DNA from: Flavihumibacter fluminis
Lineage (GTDB): Bacteria > Bacteroidota > Bacteroidia > Chitinophagales > Chitinophagaceae
Assembly: GCF_021491375.1 (NCBI RefSeq)
Contig: NZ_JAKEVY010000001.1
Coordinates: 434,001 to 498,000 of the forward strand
DNA length: 64,000 bases
Direction of reading: 5' to 3'
Shown: positions 49,321-57,061 of the stretch, piece after piece
How positions within the stretch are numbered: position 1 is the first letter of the stretch
Layout: each line of letters begins with the position of its first letter
The notes under the pieces: generated by a model
Told to the model about the DNA's origin: nothing
What the model saw: only the letters and a program-made list of their open reading frames with translations
The model's database searches: none
Position numbers and translations under genes: made by a program

Positions 49321-51806
49321 TGAAGTGGCTGCCATTCATTTCTTTCCTGGTACTATTCCTGGTTTGCGGTTCCAACCTGCAGGCACAGGTAAAAACAGCA
49401 CAGCTGAGCGGCAGAATTATTGACCAGGATGACAAGCCTTTAGCTGCAGTGACCATCACGGTACTTGGGAAAAAACAAGCAGTTCAGTCAAACGACAGTG
49501 GCTATTTTCAACTAACGGTTCCGGCTAACCGTGCATTTGCACTGGTATTCAGTCACGCAGGATTTAGCACTGTCCAGCGGAATTTCCTATTGAATGCGGG
49601 CGAAAATGAATTCATTCCCATCCGGATGCTGCCAGGAAAAACAGAACTTGAAGAAGTAACGGTAACGGATGAACGCAGCAGAAGAGAATCCGGTCTTGTT
49701 ACCATCAATCCCAAACAAGCTATCAATATTCCATCTCCGGGAGGAGGAATTGAAAGCCTTATTAAAGTATTTGTAGGATCCAACAATGAACTGACATCCA
49801 ATTATAATGTAAGGGGTGGCAGTTACGATGAGAACCTGATTTACATAAATGATTTTGAAATCTTTCGGCCTTACCTGGTCAGGAATGGGCAGCAGGAAGG
49901 ACTTAGTTTTATCAACCCGGAAATGACCCGATCGGTTCAGTTTTACAATGGGGGTTTTCAAGCGCGCTATGGCGATAAACTCTCATCCGTTCTGGACATC
50001 CAATACAAAAAACCGAAGGAGCATGGCGGTTCTGCCTACATAGGGTTATTGGAGCAGGGATTACAGTTGGAAGGCAGTGGTAAGAAAAAGCCCTTTACCT
50101 ATTTAATCGGAGTGAGAAACCGCAACAACCGGAACCTGCTGAGCAGCCAGGAAACAAAGGGAAATTATGTTCCCTCTTCTGCGGATCTGCAGGGCTTGTT
50201 TACCTGGAAGTTTTCAGAAAAATGGTCGGCCGAGTTTTTTGGGAATCTTTCCAGGACCCGTTTTGAACTGGAACCCTCTTTCAGTCAGCCGAGCACTTCT
50301 GTCTTCTCTCCTTTTTTCACTAGTAATATTGGATTGGATATTTATTTTGAAGGACGTGAGAAGGATCGGTATTCAACCAGTATGGCTGGCTTATCGGTAA
50401 CCAAACAGGTAAATAAAAACCTGCGACTGAAATGGCTGGCTTCCTGGTTTGAAAACAAGGAAGTCGAATCCATAGATATTACGGGTGCGTATTTATTTGG
50501 CGAGCGATCCTTTGACCGCAGCCGGCCGGAATTTGGTTTAATCGTGAATCCACTGGGTGCTGGAGTATTTCAGCAATATGCCCGCAATCAACTTACAATT
50601 GGCGTACTTAACCTCAGTCACAAAGGAACACTGACAAGGGGCAAGCATTTTCACCAATGGGGCGTATCGGTTGACAGGCAACAGGTGCGGGATCAGTTGA
50701 GGGAATTTGAGTATCAGGATTCCGCAGGATACAGCTTGCCTTATCAGCCGGGCAACCTTTCCTTGTTTAAAAGCCTTCGCTCCGATGCCAATCTGGATAT
50801 TCACCGGGTGGCTGCTTATTGGCAGGATAATATTTCACTGGGAGATTCATCGGGCACCATTCTTCAATTGGGAGCCCGGATCAATTACAATGATCTGAAT
50901 AAAGAATGGTTGGTATCACCCCGTGCAGGCATCAGCTGGAAACCTTCCCGCTGGGAAAAGGATATCATCTTCCGCGCGAGTGCGGGCATATACATGCAAC
51001 CAGCTTTTTACCGCGAATTGCGACGATATGACGGCAGTCTGAATACCGATGTAAAAGCCCAAAAAAGCTGGCAGGTAAGTGGTGGATTTGATTATCATTT
51101 TCCTGCTTTTAACCAGGTATTGCGATTGAGCACCGAAGCTTATTTTAAATCTTTATGGGATGTTGTGCCCTATGATATTGACAATGTGCGATTGCGTTAT
51201 TTTGGAGAGAACAATGCGCGCGCCTATGCAACCGGCCTGGAAGCGAGACTCTATGGAGAATTGGTAAAAGATGCTGAGAGTTACCTGAGTATCGGGTTCA
51301 TGCGCACCCGTGAAGACATCAAGGATGATTTCTATTACAAGTACACACTCAATGAACAGAACCAGCCTGTTGACAGCACCCTTACACAGAATGGTTACCT
51401 GCGCAGACCAACTGACCGCCTGCTGACAATCGGAATGTTCTTTCAGGATTATTTGTCCACCAATAAAAATATCAAGGTCTACATCAATGGTCTTTATGGT
51501 TCCAACCTTCCTTATAACATTCCAAATTCTGTGCGGTACCGGAATGCGCTGTTCATTGATCCTTATATCCGGGTTGACCTGGGCTTCAGCGCCCTGCTGC
51601 TGAATAGTGATCGGTCGCGCCGCCGCCGCCATGCCCCTTTCCGGGAATTCGAAAACATCTGGCTCTCACTTGAAGTATTCAACCTGATCGACCGCGCCAA
51701 CACAATCTCCTATTTGCTCATTAAGGATTTTTCCAACACCACCTATGCAATTCCCAATCGACTCACGCCAAGGTTGTTGAATGTGAAGTTGGTGGGGAGG
51801 TGGTAG
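49320..51806 (+). CDS. TonB-dependent receptor with N-terminal carboxypeptidase-like domain
   Basis: An 828-residue outer membrane receptor. Signal peptide (FISFLVLFLVCGSNLQAQ), a carboxypeptidase-like regulatory domain at about 25-105 (SGRIIDQDDKPLAAVTITVLG), a plug domain (TSNYNVRGGSYDENLIYINDFEIFRP) and a 22-strand-type barrel to the end. The C-terminus is a Trp (KLVGRW) rather than the usual Phe. No SusD partner and no TonB box I can read with confidence. It starts on the last base of rpe, but the Bacteroidota often join unrelated genes. Substrate unknown. Confidence 0.9.
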   Translation: MKWLPFISFLVLFLVCGSNLQAQVKTAQLSGRIIDQDDKPLAAVTITVLGKKQAVQSNDSGYFQLTVPANRAFALVFSHAGFSTVQRNFLLNAGENEFIPIRMLPGKTELEEVTVTDERSRRESGLVTINPKQAINIPSPGGGIESLIKVFVGSNNELTSNYNVRGGSYDENLIYINDFEIFRPYLVRNGQQEGLSFINPEMTRSVQFYNGGFQARYGDKLSSVLDIQYKKPKEHGGSAYIGLLEQGLQLEGSGKKKPFTYLIGVRNRNNRNLLSSQETKGNYVPSSADLQGLFTWKFSEKWSAEFFGNLSRTRFELEPSFSQPSTSVFSPFFTSNIGLDIYFEGREKDRYSTSMAGLSVTKQVNKNLRLKWLASWFENKEVESIDITGAYLFGERSFDRSRPEFGLIVNPLGAGVFQQYARNQLTIGVLNLSHKGTLTRGKHFHQWGVSVDRQQVRDQLREFEYQDSAGYSLPYQPGNLSLFKSLRSDANLDIHRVAAYWQDNISLGDSSGTILQLGARINYNDLNKEWLVSPRAGISWKPSRWEKDIIFRASAGIYMQPAFYRELRRYDGSLNTDVKAQKSWQVSGGFDYHFPAFNQVLRLSTEAYFKSLWDVVPYDIDNVRLRYFGENNARAYATGLEARLYGELVKDAESYLSIGFMRTREDIKDDFYYKYTLNEQNQPVDSTLTQNGYLRRPTDRLLTIGMFFQDYLSTNKNIKVYINGLYGSNLPYNIPNSVRYRNALFIDPYIRVDLGFSALLLNSDRSRRRRHAPFREFENIWLSLEVFNLIDRANTISYLLIKDFSNTTYAIPNRLTPRLLNVKLVGRW

Positions 51807-51857
51807 GGAATGGAAGATGGAGGAAAGGAAGATGGAGGAAGGGAAGAGGGACAAAGG
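51806..51857 (+). repeat. Polypurine tract, left arm around the four-helix-bundle gene
   Basis: Begins right after the receptor stop. Its segment 51810-51832 is the perfect inverted copy, 23 bp, of 52326-52348. Confidence 0.9.
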
Positions 51858-51868
51858 GAGATCTAGGA

Positions 51869-52222
51869 TTACCAGTTTTTATAGAGACGATAGAGTTGGG
51901 CCGCGATTTTTCTATAATTACCAAGAAGAAGTTCATATTTTTCTGAAGGAATATAGCCACAATCCATCGAAATTTTAAGTGCGGAAATAGTTTCCTCTGT
52001 TGATCCCAAAGCATACACAAATGCCTTCTTTGTTTCATTTGGATAAAAACGTCTGCCCCATCCTTCTGCAATATTCAAAGAAACTGATCTGGCAGCGCGA
52101 TTTAATTGAGAACATAACGAATATAGCTCCGGAGCAGGAAATTGTTTCGTCAAAGCAAATACTTCCATTGCCAATTCCAGAGAGCTCACGTAAACATCCA
52201 TATCCTCAAGTTTTGCAATCAT
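51869..52222 (-). CDS. Four-helix-bundle protein (23S rRNA intervening-sequence protein family)
   Basis: A 117-residue, all-helical protein. DVYVSSLELAMEVFALTKQFPAPELYSLCSQLNRAARSVSLNIAEG with YALGSTEETISALKISMDCGYI and LLLGNYRKIAAQLYRLYKNW is the four-helix family first found inside 23S rRNA intervening sequences and related to Avd of diversity-generating retroelements. The known family members are thought to bind nucleic acid; function is unproven. Here it is outside rRNA, alone, leftward, and enclosed by purine/pyrimidine tracts with a 23-bp perfect inverted repeat. No reverse transcriptase is near. Confidence 0.9.
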   Translation of the reverse strand: MIAKLEDMDVYVSSLELAMEVFALTKQFPAPELYSLCSQLNRAARSVSLNIAEGWGRRFYPNETKKAFVYALGSTEETISALKISMDCGYIPSEKYELLLGNYRKIAAQLYRLYKNW

Positions 52223-52266
52223 GCAGTTAATTTAAATCCTGCAATTGCTACAAAAAACAGTTTTTC

Positions 52267-52350
52267 CACCCATCTTTCCTTGTCTTGTTTTCCTTGCCTC
52301 CATTGCTCCATCTTCCATTCTTCCCTCTTCCTTTCCTCCATCTTCCATAC
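52267..52350 (-). repeat. Polypyrimidine tract, right arm around the four-helix-bundle gene
   Basis: Contains TCTTCCTTTCCTCCATCTTCCAT (split: 52326-52337 and 52338-52348), the inverted mate of 51810-51832, and the 14-mer TCCATTCTTCCCTC shared with 42928-42941. It ends 10 bp before the pdxJ start and supplies its leader. Confidence 0.9.
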
Positions 52351-52359
52351 CTTTGCCCC

Positions 52360-53079
52360 ATGACAAAACTCTCAGTCAACATCAATAAACTTGCAACGAT
52401 CCGGAATAGCCGCGGGGGGAATAATCCAGATGTGGTGAAGGCAGCAAAGGATGTACAATTATTTGGAGCTGATGGTGTAACTGTGCACCCGAGGCCCGAT
52501 GAAAGACATATACGTTATGCGGATGTTCGGGCTATCAAACCGATCATTACAACAGAGTTTAATATTGAAGGGAATTGCAGGGAAGCAAAATTTATAGATC
52601 TCGTATTAGAGGTAAAACCGCACCAGGTGACGCTGGTGCCGGATGCAGAGGGACAAATCACTTCTGACCATGGCTGGAATACAATTGAGCACAAGGAATA
52701 CCTGAAGGAAATGATCCGGATTTTTAAACAGGCCGGTATCCGTACTTCCATTTTTGTGGATCCGGTTGTAGAGATGGTGGAAGGCGCTGTTGAAACCGGA
52801 ACCGACAGAATCGAATTATATACAGAAGGATATGCCCGACACTTTCCGGAAGACAAAGAAAAAGCGGTTGGCCCTTATGTGCAGGCAGCCAATCGGGCGA
52901 AGGAACTGGGACTGGGAATTAATGCCGGTCACGATCTTGATCTCCATAACCTGGGCTATTTTTCCAAGCAGATTCCTTTCCTGGATGAAGTTTCTATTGG
53001 GCATGCACTGATCTGTGACGCCATCTACCTGGGACTGGAAAATACCATCCAGTTGTACCGCCGGCAACTGCAACCATAA
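52360..53079 (+). CDS. pdxJ: Pyridoxine 5'-phosphate synthase
   Basis: Last step of the DXP-dependent vitamin B6 pathway: 3-amino-2-oxopropyl phosphate plus deoxyxylulose-5-P to pyridoxine 5'-phosphate. The start at 52360 gives MTKLSVNINKLATIRNSRGGN, the family N-terminus; the longer open frame above it is only the pyrimidine repeat. Diagnostic blocks: GADGVTVHPRPDERHI (active-site His and Arg), TTEFNIEGN (Glu) and GINAGHDLDLHNL (His). 239 residues is normal. pdxA is not in the window. Confidence 0.96.
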   Translation: MTKLSVNINKLATIRNSRGGNNPDVVKAAKDVQLFGADGVTVHPRPDERHIRYADVRAIKPIITTEFNIEGNCREAKFIDLVLEVKPHQVTLVPDAEGQITSDHGWNTIEHKEYLKEMIRIFKQAGIRTSIFVDPVVEMVEGAVETGTDRIELYTEGYARHFPEDKEKAVGPYVQAANRAKELGLGINAGHDLDLHNLGYFSKQIPFLDEVSIGHALICDAIYLGLENTIQLYRRQLQP

Positions 53080-53149
53080 TTTTTTTCAAAAAATTAAATC
53101 CGGCAGAAATCCTTTCTCGTAGATATCCAAAACCAATAAACTGGATACC

Positions 53150-54673
53150 ATGAAAAGGACAACAACACATTTAGTTGCCTGTGCAGCAATGGCAACACTC
53201 ATCAGCTTTAGTTCCTGTAAAAAAGAAGATAGTCCGGGTATGGAACCCAAAGGACCAGACATTGAATTTCTTGTATTGGATGAAGGCAATAAACTGGTTC
53301 GATTTAATGCAGCCACTCCACGGATGCCAATCAGTACTGTTGCGATTAATGGATTACAGGAAGGTGAATCCCTGTTGGCAATTGATTTTCGTCCGGCTAC
53401 CGGTCAGCTATATGCGCTGAGTAATACAAGCCGGCTACTGGTAATCAATCAAAGTACAGGCAATACTAACGCCATCGGTACCATGCCCTTTAGTCCGGTA
53501 TTAGCGAGTACGATTGCAGGATTCGATTTCAATCCTACTGTTGATCGTATCCGCATTGTTACAGGCAATGGCCAGAACCTGCGGGTACATCCTGAGACTG
53601 GCTCAGTGGTGGCTACTGATGGGGCTATTAATGGCGTGAGTAATGCAATGGTTACAGCAGTTGCCTATACCGATAGCAAAGCCGGAACCAGCACCACTAC
53701 CCTATTTGACATTGATACCGAAACCGACATGCTGTACAAGCAGGATCCACCCAACAATGGAACCCTGGTAGCGGTTGGAAAACTGAACAATGATTTCAGC
53801 GGTGAGGTTGGATTTGATATTAGTCCGGATAACAGCGCTGCATTGGCTGTCAACAATAAAAACGGCAAAGCAGAGCTGTACCGGATTGATCTGACCACAG
53901 GTAAATCAATGAAAATTGGTGAATTAATGGGAGTAAACAATGCAATGGGATTGGCCATCCCTACAGATCCTGTAGCATATGCAATCGGTGGTGGCACCAA
54001 CCTGCTCATTTTTGATCCTACAGATCCTATGCCTGTAACAAAAGCAATAAACGGACTTCAACCAGATGAAACCATTGTAGGAATCGATTTCAGGCCAGCT
54101 AACGGTGCGCTATATGCGCTGGGTAGTACTAGCAGACTTTATGTATTGAACACTTCCAATGGAGCAGCAACGGCGGTAGGTACTGCAGCGTTCAGCACTG
54201 CATTATCCGGAATGCACTTTGGATTTGATTTTAATCCAACTGTAGACAGAATCAGGGTGGTAAGTAATACCGGACAGAACCTGAGACTCAATCCAAATGA
54301 TGGTACCGTTGCGGCTGTAGATGGTAATCTTAATCCCGGTAGTCCATCGATAAGTGGTGCTGCTCATACTAATAATATTCCAGGAGCTACGGCTACCATA
54401 TTGTTCGATCTGGATTGTGGAACTGATAAACTTTACAAGCAGGATCCTCCCAACAATGGAACATTAGTGGAAGTTGGATCAACCGGAATCAATTTCGAAA
54501 ACGCGGATGGATTTGATATTGGCGGAGAGTCGGAAAAAGCCTGGGCCATCCTGACTGTAAACGGAAGCTCAAAACTCTATGAAATCAATCTCAATACAGG
54601 GGCAGCCACCCCATCAGGCAATTACAGTTTTAACGAAACCGTCCATGGTTTTACGGTAGGACTGGGTTTCTAA
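53150..54673 (+). CDS. DUF4394 lipoprotein with two internal repeats
   Basis: A 507-residue lipoprotein (signal ends in SFSSC, Cys near residue 24). Two DUF4394 copies stand in tandem: the segments FNPTVDRIRIVTGNGQNLRVHP and FNPTVDRIRVVSNTGQNLRLNP, and LYKQDPPNNGTLVAVG and LYKQDPPNNGTLVEVG, repeat about 245 residues apart. Both look like beta-propeller blades of the kind used for surface binding. Function unknown. It has its own terminator, shared with the convergent DUF5916 gene. Confidence 0.85.
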   Translation: MKRTTTHLVACAAMATLISFSSCKKEDSPGMEPKGPDIEFLVLDEGNKLVRFNAATPRMPISTVAINGLQEGESLLAIDFRPATGQLYALSNTSRLLVINQSTGNTNAIGTMPFSPVLASTIAGFDFNPTVDRIRIVTGNGQNLRVHPETGSVVATDGAINGVSNAMVTAVAYTDSKAGTSTTTLFDIDTETDMLYKQDPPNNGTLVAVGKLNNDFSGEVGFDISPDNSAALAVNNKNGKAELYRIDLTTGKSMKIGELMGVNNAMGLAIPTDPVAYAIGGGTNLLIFDPTDPMPVTKAINGLQPDETIVGIDFRPANGALYALGSTSRLYVLNTSNGAATAVGTAAFSTALSGMHFGFDFNPTVDRIRVVSNTGQNLRLNPNDGTVAAVDGNLNPGSPSISGAAHTNNIPGATATILFDLDCGTDKLYKQDPPNNGTLVEVGSTGINFENADGFDIGGESEKAWAILTVNGSSKLYEINLNTGAATPSGNYSFNETVHGFTVGLGF

Positions 54674-54699
54674 GCACTTACACTGATACCACAACCAAG

Positions 54700-54727
54700 G
54701 CCGGTTCATTCCTGAACCGGCATTTTT
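54700..54727 (+). terminator. Bidirectional terminator between the DUF4394 and DUF5916 genes
   Basis: GCCGGTTCA (54700-54708), loop TTCC, TGAACCGGC (54713-54721), then ATTTTTATA. A 9-bp perfect stem; it serves the rightward gene and partly overlaps the stop codon of the leftward one. Confidence 0.88.
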
Positions 54728-56909
54728 ATAAACTGAACCAATAGGTGAATTTTGCGACAAGAGCGCGGTTCTTTACTGACATGTATTCTGGCAGGTAGTT
54801 GTCCGTATATACAATGAAAAAATCGGATGCAGGTTTATAACGCCACTGCAAACGTGTATTCAGATTGACATTTTTGGTTTGCTCATTATACTGTCCGAAT
54901 GCAGTAAAGTAAAAATTATTGGTGAGTGTGACATCCACGCGTGGTCCGACCAGCCAGAAACTTCTCCTTCCCCAGGTACCCGGCACCCGAATATCATTAT
55001 AAGTGCTGCTCATCGTGATGCCCACATAAGGTTGAAAGCGATAACCAAATTCACCGGTCAGTTGGAGTCTGCTTCCATCATTGTAATAGCCACCGTATCG
55101 AACATTCGCAGCATAGGTAAACAGGCTCTTGGGTTTGGAAATATATTCGATATAAGCAGTATTGAAATGGTGCTGTGTGCCGGTTGCCAATGAGTCAGAT
55201 CCCGTGTTGGTCGGATCAAAAGGCATCAGCAATTCAATATAGGTTTTCGATACATAGGCATTGAGCACTGCCTGGTTCCGAAAATTGGTGCGATACGTCA
55301 GACTGTGTTCATAATCTGTTTTTCGTCCCTGTTCATTGGTATAATAAATGGTTTGAAGCAAAGGACCATGACTGAGCACAGGAGATTTTTTCGGAAAAAA
55401 CAAATAACCGGCCTGCGGATTAAACTTGAGATATCCTGTCCTTGGCACATATCCAACTTCCGCCTGGAAATCCTTGCCAACATATTCGTGCTGCCAGGAA
55501 AGAAACAATTGGCGACTGGTATAATTCAGATTGGCAGCCGTTGTGATGGTGCGGTTGCCACCAACCGGACTAAATGATTTCAACACCAGGGCCTTTCCAG
55601 TCCAGTAGTTACCGGGAGATGCCAGGTTGTATTCCAATCCCAAGGTTCTGTTGTATTGCCGGTGCTCCGGGGTTACCGGATCCTTATCAGGTTCATAATT
55701 GATGGATTGCTTATTGACAAAAAGGAACCCGATATTGGATCGTGAAAAGACTTTACGCTGAAGCGATAACACTGCAAAATTCTGAACCGGCAAATCTCTT
55801 TCCGGAACAGATTTGGTTTGCATATCCATAAGGCCAATGCGCCAGTCCTTATTCAGTTTGCCACTGAGGCGTGCACCAAACTGGATGGGTACATTCAGAC
55901 CAATTCGTCTCGAGAAAAACGGGCGGATGTTTGCATAACCGAAGTTTCCGAAGATGTCTGCATTCTCTAAAAAGAATTGCCTTCGTTCCGGAAAAAACAA
56001 TTCAAATCGATCCAGGTTGGTGACCTGCCGGTCCACTTCCACCTGGGAGAAATCCGGGTTAACGGTAAGGTCCAGGTTGAGTGAAGACGTAATACTGATC
56101 TTGGCATCAGCTCCAATATCTTTTCTGTAATCCGTAGGCGTGCCTTTATCATAATCTTTGGACAGGCCTCCCAGCACATAGGGAATCAATGAAATATTGG
56201 CACCTGTGGAAGGAGGAGGTGCATCCCAGACAAGATTTCCCGTATAAGCCAAAGAAACAGTTGGAAATTGCCTGGGAACTGGTGCCCAGCTGCTCTTTTC
56301 AAAGGCATGCAAATCATTCCGGCTAAAATTGATTCCCCAGTTGGTAATTCCTTTTTTGTAGCGAATCGTTTTAAAAGGAACAGCTGCTTCAAATACCCAG
56401 CGATCCTCGTAGTTGACTACTTTGGAAATCCATTTATGATCCCAGCTAAGATCCATTTTACCACCTTCGTAAATAAAGCCATCCCACTGCGCACCTGCAG
56501 CATTGGCGCCAAATGAAAATCCGCTGGTCTGATCTTCAAAGGGATCAAAGAAAAACAGGAAGTTGTCATTTTTCTGAAAAGCAAAATCCCGTCTTAAAGA
56601 TTCCACCACATAGTTGCCATTACGGCCATGATAACAAACTGCCACCAGGTAAATAAAATGATCATCGTAGCTCATCTGTACTTCCGTTTTGATATTGGCA
56701 AAACTGGTATCCATGGGAAGTACCATGAAAAAATCACGCGCCTTGTCAGCTTCCTGCCAGGCTGCATCATTTACAATGCCATCGATCTGTACGGGTTGGG
56801 AAGTTTTACGAATGGAAAGATTGTACTTGTTATTAACCTTTTGTGCGAAAACAACATTTGTCAATAGTAAACAGCTGCCTGCTAACTGGAGCCACCTTAA
56901 AAATTTCAT
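54726..56909 (-). CDS. DUF5916 exported protein with CBM9-like N-terminal domain
   Basis: A 727-residue exported protein. Signal peptide (LRWLQLAGSCLLLTNVVFAQ), a CBM9-like beta-sandwich at about 30-220 (SQPVQIDGIVNDAAWQEADKA), then the DUF5916 region, which by its alternating aromatic-polar strands (TYRTNFRNQAVLNAYVSK, NFYFTAFGQYNEQTKNVNLNTRLQWRYKP) is an outer membrane beta-barrel ending in a Phe-Ser-Leu. The FFLENADIFG and ISTSLNLDLTVNPDFSQVEVD-type blocks are typical. Barrel and sugar-binding-like domain suggest a surface role with carbohydrate or cell-wall material, unproven. Confidence 0.87.
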   Translation of the reverse strand: MKFLRWLQLAGSCLLLTNVVFAQKVNNKYNLSIRKTSQPVQIDGIVNDAAWQEADKARDFFMVLPMDTSFANIKTEVQMSYDDHFIYLVAVCYHGRNGNYVVESLRRDFAFQKNDNFLFFFDPFEDQTSGFSFGANAAGAQWDGFIYEGGKMDLSWDHKWISKVVNYEDRWVFEAAVPFKTIRYKKGITNWGINFSRNDLHAFEKSSWAPVPRQFPTVSLAYTGNLVWDAPPPSTGANISLIPYVLGGLSKDYDKGTPTDYRKDIGADAKISITSSLNLDLTVNPDFSQVEVDRQVTNLDRFELFFPERRQFFLENADIFGNFGYANIRPFFSRRIGLNVPIQFGARLSGKLNKDWRIGLMDMQTKSVPERDLPVQNFAVLSLQRKVFSRSNIGFLFVNKQSINYEPDKDPVTPEHRQYNRTLGLEYNLASPGNYWTGKALVLKSFSPVGGNRTITTAANLNYTSRQLFLSWQHEYVGKDFQAEVGYVPRTGYLKFNPQAGYLFFPKKSPVLSHGPLLQTIYYTNEQGRKTDYEHSLTYRTNFRNQAVLNAYVSKTYIELLMPFDPTNTGSDSLATGTQHHFNTAYIEYISKPKSLFTYAANVRYGGYYNDGSRLQLTGEFGYRFQPYVGITMSSTYNDIRVPGTWGRRSFWLVGPRVDVTLTNNFYFTAFGQYNEQTKNVNLNTRLQWRYKPASDFFIVYTDNYLPEYMSVKNRALVAKFTYWFSL

Positions 56910-57061
56910 GCCGGGTTGTAATTATTCTGGTACAGGAATCCTGTGTATTTGCAGCGTTTGCCTGAAATTAGGACAAATCCTGAAATTCAGCAACTTGGAT
57001 GCTATTTGTTGAACTTAATCCATGCCGGATTGTTGTTTGACTCAGATTATTATATTTTGAT

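Noticed and set aside
52285-52359. N-terminal extension of pdxJ
   Set aside because: The 25 extra residues are Leu/Pro/Phe-rich and are only the translation of the polypyrimidine repeat. PdxJ homologs start at MTKLSVNINK.
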